Position numbers and translations under genes: made by a program
NCBI GenBank assembly: GCA_033002965.1
Contig: JAURVB010012964.1
Location: 372,001-436,000, forward strand
Direction of reading: 5' to 3'
Length of the DNA stretch: 64,000 nucleotides
From: Piper betle
Lineage: Eukaryota > Streptophyta > Magnoliopsida > Piperales > Piperaceae
Shown here: positions 46,021 through 58,990 of the stretch, in pieces
Layout of the letters: each line of letters starts with the position of its first letter
Position numbering within the stretch: the stretch's first letter is position 1
Notes under the pieces: generated by a model
The model's database searches: none
What the model was told of the DNA's origin: nothing
The model's input: the letters and a program-made list of their open reading frames with translations, nothing else

Positions 46021-47230
46021 ATCCACAACAATAAATTTATTATATAAATGCTCGGAATAATCTAAGTCCCATGAACCGAACTAACATCCCACTGCCACGC
46101 AAACAATCTCGAAAAAGAATAGTGTAATAATAGAGTCCTCCAGCTGTCTCGACTCTACCCATCCTTCCATGCTCATATATGCGGAGGCAATTTCGCGTTA
46201 GTGATAAGAACACTAAGCCGTATAATTAAATAAAATAAGTCCATAAACTCCCTATCATTATCTATACTAATGGTTATTGTGACCATTCCAACATGTCCAT
46301 TTATTAACTGATGGTTCAGTCCACCATGTTCATTAGTTGGCCACTATTCCAACATGTCCATTTATTAGCTGATGGTTCAGTCCACCATGTTCATTAGTTG
46401 GCTGATGGGTCAGTCCACCATGTCCATCTATTGGCTGATGGGTCAGTCCATCATGACTATTATCGGCTGGTGAGTTCAATCCGCCATGTCTGTTATTGGC
46501 TGGTGAGTATAATCCACCATGTCAATCTATTGGCTAATGGGTCAGTCCACCATGTCCGTAATTAGATGGTGAGTCCAATCTGCCATGTCTAATTTATTAG
46601 CTAATTGGTCAGTCCATCATGTCCATTACTGGCTGACAAGTCCAATCCGCCATATCCGTTATTTACTGGTGAGTCCAATCCGCCATATCCGTTATTGACT
46701 GGTGAGTCCAATCCACCATGTCCGTAATTGGCTGGTGAGTCCAATTTGCCATGTCCGTAATTGGCTGATGGGTCAGTCCATCATGTCCGTTGCCGGCTGG
46801 TGAGTCCAATCTGCCATGTCTGTTATCTGCTGGTGAGTCCAATCCGCCATGTCTGTTATCGGCCGGCGAGTCTAATCTGCCATGTCCAATTTATTGGCTG
46901 ATGGGTCAATCTATCATATCCATTACCGTCCAATCCGCCATGTCCGTTATCGGCTGGTGAGTCCAATCCGCCATGTCCGTAATTGGCTGGCAAGTCCAAT
47001 CGCCATGTCTAATTTATTCGCTGATGGGTCAGTCCATCATGTCCATTATTTGATTATGAAGGACGTAGCCTGTGTCAAACTGAGTCAATTCCTTGACCCC
47101 GGTTGCACTCAGTGTATGGTAGTCAAATTTGGGCTCAAACTGACTAGGTTGTCTACAATGGAAAATACAACATTTTAAATAATTATACGGACCTAGAATT
47201 GTGATGAGGTATCTACAACTACAACACATG
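46021..47230 (+). mobile_element. LTR-like repeat carrying a minisatellite
   Basis: Both flanks of the 33-bp minisatellite are related to 55910-56530: GGCAATTTCGCGTTAGTGAT (46188; compare 55926) on the left and TCAATTCCTTGACCCCGGTT (47085; compare 56366) plus ACAACATTTTAAATAATTAT (47168; compare 56449) on the right. So this is a second copy of that repeat with the array inserted or expanded inside. No coding content. Confidence 0.6.
46280..47045 (+). repeat. 33-bp minisatellite, roughly 23 units
   Basis: Units of the form GTCCGTAATTGGCTGGTGAG followed by TCCAATCCGCCAT, period 33 bp. Two alternating variants occur: one with GGTGAGTCCAATC(C/T)GCCATG and one with GATGGGTCAGTCCA(C/T)CATG. Some units are partial. 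Copy number is estimated from the span. Confidence 0.88.
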
Positions 47231-48742
47231 ATCCTAATATGAATGTAATTTCTCTAAAGCCAAATGTGCTCACAAGCTATCCAGAGGATGTTTCATGTAA
47301 CAATAGAACTCTCCTTTATATAGAATAATATATGTGGAATTCAAGAAGTCATTATATTAAATTTTATTAATATGTGTGGAATTTAAGAAGTCATTACATT
47401 AAATTTTATAGAAAAGAATGTAATCACTCATTACTATATCATTTGTGTGATAATGAAAAGTCCAAAACTTACTATTAAGTGAATACGAATGGTTTATAAA
47501 TGATATTGATTTTTAATAATTTCATTTAATTAAATATTATTTATGGTTCGTTTTAAGATTTATAAAACCCTAAATAAAATAACCTAATTATTTTTTCGGG
47601 GTTTTACATGTGGCAGAGTTCAATTATGATGACATATCCATAGACCTACCTAAATTTTTGAGTCACCCAATATCCTACACAGAGTTTTCATTACCCCACG
47701 TGACTCAAACAAAGATCCTTATATCACCATAGATATATACCTAATGTCAAACTATAAAAGGATGAGACACCTCCCAGTTAGAGCCCTAGGGCAGTATGGC
47801 TAATTTTCTAGGAGAGATCCGGTTTCTTTTCATATAACTAGATATTTCAAATGGAGCCTAGCTTTCACCTGAATATTTTCATATTCACCTTTCCAGATAT
47901 ACTAGCCTACCATCAATTTACAAGATGGTTGAGATGAGTGGACATTAACCAGTGCACACGCCACAAATCATATGCAAATCCTATAGTTCCATGTAGAGTG
48001 AATTTTCATACTCTTTGAGATACACTGCAAATGTACATGTGTTCTTGTTGCCCTTCCATCATAGAGAGCCCCCTTTAGTAGCAATTAGTGGTGTGTAGAT
48101 AGCCACCAGAGCCATAGCATATAGTAGAGTCATAGGAGTTGTCCTTATTCCATTATGGAACAAAATGAGATACTTGACTTAGGACCGAGTTAGTTAGGAC
48201 TCAGTGAGCGATTTAGTTCCTCTTATAAGGACACTTGAGTGTTTGACGTAAATTGGTGGCAGTGAGTCATATAGCTCATTAGGATATACCTTTACTTGGT
48301 ACTAGAGTCCGCCATATACTAGTAGGACTCGCAAGAGACTTTATTATAGCCATAGGACCTTTACCGGAGTGCCCTAAGGTACACGTAGTTGATCTATCAC
48401 ATTAATGAGGATCAGGTAGACATAGGTAGACGTTAGGCCGCATACCTCTCACTGAGATAGTTTTTCCTAATGTAGCTCAGGCTAGTACCTTGCAGTACTT
48501 TAGAGTACCCATTTGACCACCCAATACTTTGATTTATATTATTGATCAAGTCTTATAGACTAGCTGCTTTAGACATGACTCAACTCTATCACGACATTTC
48601 CTATTCGATTCTTAGGTGAACCAAAATTGGGGTACTGCATACCATGCTCTATCTACACACTAAAGAGGTTGTACTATATATTTAATTCACCTAATTCTTT
48701 TGAGTCCCGGCCCAATTTTCCCCCACTAACCAATATGACATT
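47231..48742. other. Spacer, probably decayed repeat DNA
   Basis: AT-rich up to 47600, then more balanced sequence with many stop codons in all frames. No gene or element ends recognised. Confidence 0.45.
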
Positions 48743-49029
48743 ATGACCACTAAACAAACTTTGCTATCGAACATGGTTTATGCAGCGCTAATGTAGCGGT
48801 TTACCACTAAACAAACTTGGTTGTCCGACATGGTTTATGCGCCACTAATGTTGCGGCTTGTCTAGCATTTGACAAACTCACACCACTCATTTCAAATGAG
48901 ATTTGTGTCGTGGACACATGAGCAATACAACCTGTAGGATTTCCTTTCCTCTTCCCATTGTAACTTCTGTAGGTTTCCTGACAATAGGGAGATCCGCGAG
49001 AACTCTTACCCATATATTACCATTTTTTT
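48743..49029 (-). pseudogene. rpl16: Mitochondrial rpl16 3' fragment in nuclear DNA
   Basis: Minus-strand translation gives NGNIWVRVLADLPIVRKPTE then GRGKGNPTG-like sequence (with a one-base shift), then ISFEMSGVSLSNARQAATL and HKPCRTTKFV, the C-terminus of the plant mitochondrial ribosomal protein L16. The coding part runs from about 49029 to 48801. The last 58 bp (TTAGTGGCGCATAAACC to TTTAGTGG) is repeated in tandem at 48743-48800. Several changes are C to T. Non-functional organelle DNA transferred to the nucleus. Confidence 0.85.
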
Positions 49030-49035
49030 GGGATT

Positions 49036-49138
49036 CTAGAATATGAGCTATAAAGAAATCATTGATTAAACCAATTACAAGAATACTAGTTATGGTGCTT
49101 ATCAGGCAAAGATGAATCCTTCCAGTAGCATCAGTCAT
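49036..49138 (-). pseudogene. psbJ: Plastid psbJ fragment in nuclear DNA
   Basis: Minus-strand ATG at 49138 starts a reading close to the photosystem II subunit J gene: M-T-D-A-T-G-R-I, then SILVIGL. The nucleotide match continues to about 49036 (GCTCATATTC), covering about the first 35 codons of this 40-residue protein with a one-base shift near codon 25. It then runs straight into the rpl16 fragment. Plastid gene, not functional here. Confidence 0.75.
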
Positions 49139-49678
49139 TTACCTAGCTTCCCTCCACATTTCATCAATGATCAGCCCATCTCATGCGAGATAACAAATAT
49201 GTTTTCTATACTATCAATAGGATCATTTAGAATAAGTCTCACACTCATATTCCAAAAATACCAAAACAAGGGAATTTCACGATCAAACTACCAACCCACT
49301 AACCCTAGTCTTCCAAAATTTAGGATTGATTGGAAAAGCCCAAGTTTTTTAATTTTGATTGAAACATTAGGACTTTGTACAACTATATGAAATGTTAATC
49401 ATACAGTGACTGCATACAGTGATTGATTTCTCGAATTTTGATGATATGAAACAATGACCAGGTTATTAGTTTTCTAGTTGTTATTAGATAGGGCCCCATT
49501 GGCAGATTAGAACACCTAGACAATCTTTGAAAATTTTTGGCAATGTAAGTGTTTTTTTTAAAATTTTTCTATCTCTTTTCCCTTTTTGTAAGGAAGAAGA
49601 TGTCTAGTCAATGAGCCAAGGAAGAGGTACCAAAGGAAGAAGTAGGCTTTGTCATGTGGGTGTTGTCCAGCTAGCAGA
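49139..49678. other. Spacer, no gene seen
   Basis: May include more organelle DNA just right of psbJ (a GGAGGGAAGCTAGGTAA-like stretch), but I cannot match it to a gene. Confidence 0.4.
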
Positions 49679-49945
49679 GGGGATGTTGGAGATAACGGGC
49701 TAGTCGTTACACCATTCATGCATGCTTAAGACCTTAACGTACAATCTTTCTTCTCTTTTTAAATTTCACTTTTGATCGAGGGTGGCACTCCTCCCTAATA
49801 TGAGATAGGTTGGGGATGTCTGAGATAGCGGGGTAGTCGTTACACCATTCGTGCATGCTTAGGACCTTAACGTACGATCTTTCTTCTCTTTTTAAATTTC
49901 ATTTTTTATCAAGGGTGGGACTCCTCCCTAATATGAGATAGGTTG
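49679..49945. repeat. 133-bp tandem duplication
   Basis: 49679-49811 and 49812-49945 are nearly identical (GGGGATGTTGGAGATA versus GGGGATGTCTGAGATA start; both contain CGTTACACCATTC and AATATGAGATAGGTTG). High similarity indicates a recent duplication. Non-coding. Confidence 0.9.
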
Positions 49946-49995
49946 TACCTATAGTTTCAAAACTTCATGTTAGGCGCTATAGGTTCAAAACTCCA

Positions 49996-50857
49996 TGTTA
50001 GGCCCTTTGGGCCCCAAAAGGGACTTACAATAGGTGTCACGGGCCTCCCCTAAAAGGGACTTATACTAGGTATCACACGCTTCTCTTACTCCAAAAGCTA
50101 GCTCATAGAATAAGGATTTCTCATTAGCATATATACAAGTTGATCCTAAAACCAACATCGTCTGGCAAACTCCCCTTAAATCATCAACTATGAAGAAAGT
50201 CAAAGTCAACCTGGCTCTAGTGGCTCTGAGTTAGCAGATACCATTGTTAGGCCCTTGGGCCCCCAAAAAGAACTTACAACAGGTTTTATGGGCCTCTCTT
50301 AATCCAATGGCAAACTCCTCTTAAATTATGGCTCAGATAGCTCTGGCCTCTCTTAATCCAATGGCAAACTCCTCTCTTAATCCAATAACAAACTCTCCTT
50401 AAATCATGGCTCTGATGGCTCTGAGTTAGCTGATACCACTGTTAGGCCTTTGGGGCCCCCAAAAAGAACTTACAACAGGTTTTATGGGCCTCTTTTAATC
50501 TAATGGCAAACTCTCCTTAAATCAAATGGCAAACTCCCCTTAAATCATGGCTCTGATAGCTGTGAGTTAGCTGATACCATTTTAAGGCTCTCTTTAAATC
50601 ATGGCTCCCCTTAAATCATGGCTCTTCAAATCATGGCTCTGATAGCTATGAGTTAGTTGATACCACTGTAAGGCTCTCTTTAAATCATCATGGCTCTGAT
50701 GGCTCTCTGAGTTAGTTGATACCACTGTAAAAAAACCTTACAACAGGTTTCACAGGCCTCTCTTAATTTAAAAGGTAATTTAAGGAATAAAGCTTTCTCA
50801 TTAGCCTATATGCAAATCACCAACACCCTCTACGACCCATGTGGGATAAACCTAACA
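49996..50857 (-). mobile_element. Rearranged TRIM array
   Basis: The region starts TGTTAGGCC at 49996 and ends CCTAACA at 50857, the minus-strand LTR ends. Inside, GATACCA(T/C)TGTTAGGCC(C/T) junctions (near 50240 and 50435), where the primer-site complement meets an LTR end, and further GATACCA sites (near 50571, 50662 and 50721) show repeated units. Short internal words (AAATCATGGCTCTGAT, GGCAAACTC) are multiplied many times. Only the rightmost LTR (about 50735-50857) is near full length. No coding content. Confidence 0.75.
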
Positions 50858-52223
50858 CTCTACCCACTGCCCCTCCCATGCCAGTAACGAAAATACAGCC
50901 AACAACAACAATAGCTGGCAACCACCAGCAAAAATAACTGGCACCTTCTCTTTCGGGTGAGATTGTAACAACCTTATTTGTTGGCGACTTTTATAACGAT
51001 CATGTCTGTTAGCAAGCAGCAACAATAAACGGCTTCTCTTGCATATGAGATTGTCACCACCTTACCTACGTGGCAACAAACCACACAATCGGCTATGACC
51101 AATGGCGGAGACAATCAATGACATCTTTTATATGGGAGATTCACATCGTGGAACCAGCTTAGCTATTCGATTTATTTTTTGTTTTAACTCTAATTCACGT
51201 CCTTTAATAATTTGTTTGGGAATTTAGAGTTGAAATTGTATTTTTTTAAATTTGTAAATGATATGCTTGTTCAGTACATATTTTTATGCTAGCGATTGAG
51301 AAGCAAGAAAAGAAAATAGTACGAGGTGAAAATAAATGGAAGAATTTATTATGCTTGTCTATCTAATTTCAGCACTATTGAGCAACTATAATAACAAATG
51401 TAATCTAATGATGAGTGACTATTTATTTTCAGATGATAATTTCTGAAGTATATGATGCGAAGGGTATTAGATTATTCAAAGGAGTTGTATTGAACATCAC
51501 CATTGCATACACAAAAGAAACTATTGTACTTATACCGACTATGGCCAGCCTTGACCAATCTGAGAGCTATAAGGCGAAGCACATATGAACTGTACGTATG
51601 AACTACACTAACATGTATGACAGATTGTTTTCCTTTTCTTTCTCACATATGATAAATACTGCTCCATTCATCTGTCATATCTGCTATAGTCTGATCATCG
51701 CAGTTCAACCAGATTATTCAAATTTTGTAGAAGCAAGCTTGCCAAATCTGGCATAATACCCTATTATTATGTCTTTTATACACATAGCCAATGTCATTGT
51801 CTTGTGAATACATGTGTGGAAGTTTACCATTATGTTTACAACCCTAAAATATCACTTTACTCTAATTACTTATGTTTTGCTATATTCATATTATTTGTAT
51901 TAAGTAGGCACCATAGTATCTATGATACAAAAGTTCATATGTTTATAAGTTACATGGTATAGGAGTTTGTAGTTGCATACTACTATAAATGAGTTTGTAG
52001 TCATATACTAAATGAAATAAAATAGATACTAACCAGCAAAAGACATAGAATATGATAATAATATTTTATTATTATCCCTAGCCAGAAGAATCGCTAGAGT
52101 TGCACTATTTTTGGCTAACAGTAAAAGAGGAAGTGAACCAATAATAATCATCCTACAACAAATTTACTGTAGCATTATAGCAAATTCGAACTTGCTTAAA
52201 TACAAGAGTTTGTAAACGCATAC
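50858..52223. other. Spacer, no certain gene
   Basis: A 51-codon frame (51433-51588) starts right after an acceptor-like TTTTCAG and encodes an ordinary-looking peptide (MIISEVYDAKG onward). I do not recognise it and find no partner exons. The remaining DNA is AT-rich. Confidence 0.4.
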
Positions 52224-55153
52224 TGTAACACCCCAAATCTGGTTCACCCTCGTAAACCAAACCGGCATGTTGCAGGCCTCGGTTAGGTCTGCTAACCCGA
52301 ACCTAACTCGTGCGGATCCAATCTCGGCGTCTTAAAATGAAAATCCAACTTGCTATATGTATATATGAATGCATAAAACCCTAACAGGATACTACATGGA
52401 TGACATGCAACCAATTTTCACACCAACACAATTACAATCAAAATTAGTAAAAATTCTAAAATGAAAGGGACAAAATTTCCCCTAAAAATGCAATTAGGGG
52501 CCACCCTGTCAAAATCATATATTCAAACATATATACGCATAGCAACAATAGCATTCACACAAACTTCTAATCTACTATATTCATCATTCTCTGAACTTTG
52601 GGTCCTAACCCATCACACTTTTGATGCGCTACTCTGATCATTTCATTTCATGTCATTGTCATGCCTCAAATATTTAATCATAGCATGTTTATAAAATAAC
52701 ATCATAAACAAAACATTAAACATTCAATCACCCAATGTGTGTGTGCAGAAGACCTTATTGCTCCTCCGTCCTGGCCGGCACATCCATCTAGTGCTTGTCA
52801 CCTACATATATATAGGAAAAATGTTAGTAACAAGCGTTATTGGTCCGAAAAGAAAATAAATATAACAAACTGGCTATGAGAGCAAACTCTCATATGAAAG
52901 AAATTAACATATACTCCACGTGAACACTCTGAAGGGCACTACTGAGGAGCTACTGGGCTGCAGACCCGATAGCATCCCGAACTTACTGATCTGCTGCTCG
53001 TACTGTGCCGCTCTCGACACTTCTTTTTCAGTACTTCACATAAAACTTTATCCTAAGCCCTCTCCTTACCTCCATATTTCTCTTTGCCCTGAGCACGAAG
53101 GCCGAGTACTCTCAGGCAGTCGCCTTTAGTACCCTTTGAACCACAAGTCCGAACATGCACTGTACTAAACAGTACCTGTAAACCTCCACGTTCTCCGAGT
53201 GTGAGGAACTCAAGCGCGGAGTTGTCAGGATCCCTCGGGAATGGAACAGTCCGCTGGCACTAATCCAAAGCCCGCTTTGACTGTCACAACATCCTCTGCA
53301 TGGTACGTGCAGTCGATTTCTCCATCTCTCGTCTCACAGAAACGCAAAAACTATATATATATAAAGGCTTGGGTAGAGAGTTATATAATAGGCCCGAAGG
53401 CAACTTTTGGTGGATCTTGTTTTCGAAATCAACCTCGAGGGATCTCATCTTCGAGGGGTTATTAATCTGAAAAATGTTCGGTTAAATGGCCCGAGTTAAG
53501 TGGGATCCGATAAAACGGCACTTAACCCGTCCTGCAGACAATAAATCAAATATACAATAGAAAAGATCATAAAAATCAGAGAGAAGTCCTAACGGACCTG
53601 GTAGAAGCTCCAAGCGTGTCATTGCGCCTAGGCGGCGAGCTCCTACTCCGTACCTACACATCAAAACTAAATACTAACGCCCTCTAACTACATGATGCAT
53701 CAAAATCAATGAATACCACACACGACATAATAATCATCCATCATAGTCAAATAATCATAAAAGAGAATAATCCTAACTCAAACTATTCATACTATATTTT
53801 ATTCTGTTTCTCTAAATTACATCATGATCACTTATCATGCTCCAACTCATTTTATCTCATTAGCTCACTTACTATTCATTTACAATTCCTCAAATCATAC
53901 CATCATTACTTCATCAGTAATTAGGCATTATCATGATAAATAATCAGTCCTACCATGCTATGCTAATAATCATCAATTTAAATAATCAAATTGGAGGTAA
54001 TTATACCTCACATCGTCAACAATCGGCGACGGCTAGGGTTCTGTCGCATGTCTCGGAGCTCGAATTCGGTGCTCCTCGGCGTCCGACGTTCGATCGGGCT
54101 CAATTGGGTGAGCCCCGCGGAAGATCCGGTGAATTCCAGCAAATTGCAGAAATTCCGGTTTTCCAAAGATTTTCGGCGGTTTTCCGGTAGCATACGGCGG
54201 TTTTCCGGCAACAGTCGCCGGCGGCGTCTACTGGCTGGAAAGCGGTCGTGTTGGGTGCCCTTGGAACCGGCTCGGCGAGCCCGACTCAGCTAAGAGGTCG
54301 ACACGGCCAACAGAGGTAACGGCTCGCCAGAAAAAGCATAAAACAGAGCGGCGGCGATGGGAGAAGAATCTGGCCGATCTGGGTAGCGCCGGCCTCCATT
54401 CCGATCGGGGAAGGTCACTGAGCGGTCGGTGGTGCTGAGGCAACCCCCTGATCGTGGCGGCGACAGTCACCGACGGCGAAATTGGTGACGCGACCGAAAC
54501 TTGGCCACGGCGCTAGGCACGACGATTCCGGCGTCACGGCGGACTGGCAGTGGCCTGGGCTGGTCGGGCGGCACTGCACACTGCGGCGTGGGCGTGGCGA
54601 CGACGATCAGTGGCAGGCCGACGTCGACAACGGTGGCGGTGCGGCTAGGGTTTGGATGGGAAGGGAGGAAGAAAGGTCGGGGTGGAGAAGAAATGGTTGG
54701 GTGGCAAACTTGTAATTAAGACTTGACTCGTCTCCGGCTCGAGTCAAGTATAATAACTAAGTCGTATTAAATCCTATAAAAAATTCATAAAAATCGGGAA
54801 AAATCTCGTAAAATCAAAAAACACCAAAAAAATCATAATGATATGCTCTAGAACTATCAACCGACCTGAAATGCCCGTAACGCGATAAACGGCCTAAAAC
54901 TAATTCTATGATCTATTATATATCATAATAAAAAAAATGAACTGCATACTCTCATATATTCTGATAACTCATTCTTTTCTGCTGTGTTTATGACGTTATC
55001 ATCATATACTTGGGTACACATGACCCTCATGGCTCATACACGAGACCGGCATCGGCTCAGTACACGTGTTCTGAAACTGACTCGACTCAAAAAATAATGG
55101 TCGACCCGACCGGTTCTGAATATAAAACCCTAACTCGAATCGTGGGTTTTACA
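52224..55153 (-). mobile_element. Large solo LTR (3-kb LTR family, copy C, complete)
   Basis: On the minus strand it begins TGTAAAACCC (55153) and ends GGGGTGTTACA (52224). It is flanked by a perfect 5-bp duplication CATAC (52219-52223 and 55154-55158). It aligns with copy A (9304-12631) along its whole length apart from the LTR nested in copy A. It carries no retrotransposon genes, primer site or second LTR. The GC-rich block (54000-54700) and the ACTCGAG motif (54701-54751) are in the same relative positions as in copy A. Confidence 0.85.
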
Positions 55154-55603
55154 CATACTATACATGATAATGGACTTTATACTTGCATACTATATATATA
55201 TATATATGCTAAATAATTTGTATTTACAAAATGGAATCGTTAAACAAATTAAAATACAAAAACTGCATAGATCACTTGATGGCTATTTCCATCGTGCACA
55301 CTTCCGTGGGGATTGGCCGGCAACGGTGACGGACAAGGACACTGCCAAGTTTGTTGCCCCATCCATGCAGGAGTCACTGTCGTTTGTCCTCACCAAGGTC
55401 AACGCATACGGTTTCAATGCCAGTCACCTTTTCCATCTATTCTACTTGTGTCTTTCAAACAACAACTTAAGATAACATCATCACTATGCACACAATTATA
55501 CAACAATCTATGAGCACTAAGTAATCTTTATAGAAGATTAAAGCTCCAAATCTCATGAACTGCTCACATTTGCAAACATAGAGATGTTTGCTGCAAAAAC
55601 AAT
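55154..55603. other. Spacer with a GC-richer patch
   Basis: 55260-55440 is GC-richer and open in two frames, but I do not recognise either peptide. Confidence 0.4.
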
Positions 55604-58200
55604 TGTAACAACCCGCCCGAACCGGACCGGGTGTTACCTAAAAATATAATTGATGTAACAATAACATTCTAGAACATGATTCATAATACAACAAATAAGT
55701 CTATAATTTATAAATCATAAAAATAAAACATGTTCTGATAGCATGTGACAATGCATAAAATAAACTAACTCAAAGTCACATAATCTCATACCGTTTGTCA
55801 TAGCCACATTTATAAAACAAGAGAATAAAAAGGAAGTCCAATTTATTATCAATTCACCATACCTAGGTTGGTAAAAAGCACCAACCACACGCTTAATCTT
55901 CAGTCCAAAGCTATTCACCTACGGTGGCAATTCCGCATTAGTGATGAAACCTCTAAGCTGCATAATTAAATGAAACAATTCAATATAATCCCTATTATCA
56001 TTTCACGAGTCTTTTAGTGATTATGAGCCTATGCTGAGCTCTTAATATGCTGGGAGGGGTGGCCACCCCATCCAGCTACCATCCCATGCATGCGCACACA
56101 CGCTCGTGGCCCATAGCATGTAGTTATCGATATTTGCCATTGACTTACCTTCTCGTTATTACAAGTGCATAATGAGCCTTCTTGCGCCACTGTGCCTTGT
56201 CACCCCTTTCGGAATGGGGGCAGGTATTTAATCTTTCAGGGGTGCTACCTTGTGCCAAATTGAGTTGACCCTAATTGCGTTCCAGCACATGGTGATCAGA
56301 TACTCAAGTCGACCGAGACTCCCACATAGTAATTTTAAAGGGTGCGACCCCGTGTCGGACTGAATCAATTCCTTGATCCCGGTTGCACTCGGTGCATGGT
56401 GGTCAAATCTGGGCTCAGGCCGACCAGGGCTGCCAACAAACGGAAATACAACATTTTAAATAATTATACAGACCTGGATAGTTTGTAAGTGAACTCGCAG
56501 TTGCAACCAATGATCCTAATCTGAATAAGAACACAAAACTATACATAAGTATATTTTATTCGAGTAGAAATGCATGCAATTAAATGACTAATATATATAT
56601 ATATATATCACTATTAAAATTCAACAATATTAAATATTAAATTATTCATGTAATATAATCATTTAAATCCTACTTTACATTTTAAATTTATTATCTAGAT
56701 CATAATTCACACTTCACTAATGATAAAGTAATGATTAATTTATAAACAAGTATTTAATTATTATTATTAGTATATTTTCTTTTGAGATAATAATTACTTA
56801 ACTGCAATCTTGATGATTTAATTTACGGTTATAATTTTTAATTGCTATCCTTATTCATAGCAATTTAGCTAATTAAGTTGTACGATTAAATTATTTAAAA
56901 TAATTTGTATTATTCTAATTAAAAATATTATTAATATAGTTATTTTAAATTATTTGACTCAATAAAAGTTTCGAACTTTATTTATTTTTATTACGCTATT
57001 TAGGTTCGTCGCTTGTGATTTTTTACACGATTATATTTTAATAACCCATTTTCTACCTGATTGACTCGTTATTAAAATAATCATTTTATTTATCTAGTAT
57101 TAAATTTAATATGGTAAAGGTAAAATCTTTATTTTATTAATTACTTATAATCCTCCGACTTAATTTAATCGCTTGTTGTGCGCCGATTATATCGACCGTT
57201 TATCATTACCGTATTTTTTATTACTCGTGGCGATTTCGTACAATAATTAATTAGTTTAGTAACTTTACCTATAACCCATTAAAATAATTATTTTTAAAGA
57301 TTTATTACTAGTTAGTATTATTTTTAACTCGAGTCGGTATTGAGTCAACCCATATTTACAAAACTGTCATCTTCTTCTTCCCCGACGTCCCTTCTTCTCC
57401 TACCTTTTTGCACCCAAAAACCAATCTATGACGTCTTCTTCTTCAACCCAAAACCAGATCACGTCCTTCACTGTCGCTTCCCTTCCCTACCAATCCAATT
57501 GGAAGCCTAAAGTCCATGCTTTATAGCAGCTATCCAAGGTGACACCATCCTGCACCAAGGTGCATGATGTCTGGCCAGCAGCACCGCCAGGACTGCAAGG
57601 TGAACTCTGTCTAGACAGCAGCACCATCGGGAATGCTCCCCTTCTCCCCACACGACAACCCAACGTCAAGGCCAAGCGCTGTGAGCATGCACGGCGTGAG
57701 TCTTGGCCTGTAAACTGGTATAGATGTCTGGAATCTCCCATAGCGTCGCCCGCTACAACTCCACCCATAACCAAGTGTAATTTTGCCACCACTTGAAAAC
57801 CAGGGACACGACAAGCTATCCCTTCGACCCAGCAACCAGAGAGGTCATCGGGGGCATGAGGGAATGCCTTGCAACTTGTTTACAGTCGCCCATCCTTGCC
57901 AAAACTCAGACCCATCAGCCATGGCGGGATTTCCATTTTAGTTTAGTTTTTTGTTGTTTATTTCAGACTTAATTTCTCATGTTTATCAAGCTTATTATCA
58001 ATTTAAAAGAATATGCATGCAAGAAAATTAAGAAGAGGGAGATAGGAAGGATACCCAAGCAAGGAAGAAGCACCGGTAAGGAAGACGTGAACTAGGCGGC
58101 TAAGGTGTGGAAGACACCCCTTACACCAAAAATGATGTCCCTTATAATGAAATAAAAATGAAGGCTAGGGTATGTGAAAACACCCCCAACACCGTATTTC
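55604..58200 (+). mobile_element. LTR-like repeat, boundaries partly uncertain
   Basis: Begins TGTAACAACCCG at 55604. The part 55910-56530 matches the minisatellite-bearing repeat at 46021-47230. AT-rich DNA follows, then at 57325-57370 the ACTCGAG...GAGTCAA motif shared with the 3-kb LTRs and the hAT element, and a C-rich stretch. No retrotransposon frame is present. The right end is not identified; ACCGGGTAA words lie near 58204-58250. Confidence 0.45.
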
Positions 58201-58327
58201 ATTTAACCGGGTAACCGGGTAAATAATAATATATTAATTTACCGGGTAGAGAATATAATATAATTAATAATATTAATTCTCCAACATTCTATCCTTCCCC
58301 GACTGAGTCAAATATTATTAGGGTGGG

Positions 58328-58865
58328 TGTTGGGTTGTTTATCCTCCGTAAATACATAAACTTGTAACCTCGTTTTAGGCAGAAACCAAGATTTTGTAGA
58401 TTTGCTTCATTGAAAAGAATAAAAACAACGTCAGACACTTTTCTTCTTTGAATTTTTGTTTTTGGAGAAAAATGGCCATGAGAAGAGAATGGAAAATTGT
58501 GGATTAAAAAAAGGTGAATGTTGTATTGGGATTCGCTTGCATCGTCAATGGTAACTTTGCCTAAGTTCTTAATATGTAATATTCTTCCATTATTATCTTT
58601 TTGTGACTTTATACTAATTTTGTAGAAATTATAATAAATTGGTATTGGGGACTTTGTTCTCCTTTGAATAATTTTTGTATCAAGTTGTGATACAATAAAT
58701 TTGATCTAGCCATTTGCCCCATAGTCTTCCCCAATTTAGGGTTTCCACATGAAATTAATTTTGCCCATTTTGGAAAGTATTTCTTTTCTCCTGTGTCTAT
58801 TTCAAGTGGAACATCTCACTGTTGTGTGTTAAAATGAGGATTTGGTTATTTGGTTAATCCCAACA
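58328..58865 (+). repeat. Copia 5' LTR
   Basis: TGTTGGGTTG to AATCCCAACA, 538 bp. Followed by the primer site TAGTATCAGAGC at 58868-58879, one change from the initiator tRNA-Met match. Confidence 0.9.
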
Positions 58866-58867
58866 AG

Positions 58868-58879
58868 TAGTATCAGAGC
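58868..58879 (+). other. Primer-binding site (tRNA-Met type)
   Basis: TAGTATCAGAGC two bases after the 5' LTR; usual site TGGTATCAGAGC. Confidence 0.85.
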
Positions 58880-58990
58880 CAAGTTATTTGGTTGGCAAAT
58901 TTTGGCTGTTGATATTTTTTGCCCGCTAGGTGTTCGATGAAACTTCTAAAAGCCTAGTTGGTGTGTGTGTGTGATTTATATTTCAACAAG

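Noticed and set aside
46280..47045. CRISPR-like array
   Set aside because: Units are contiguous 33-bp minisatellite repeats without unique spacers, in plant DNA.
51433..51588. A 51-codon frame following an acceptor-like TTTTCAG
   Set aside because: Looks like a plausible exon, but I recognise no family and no partner exon; kept only as a note.
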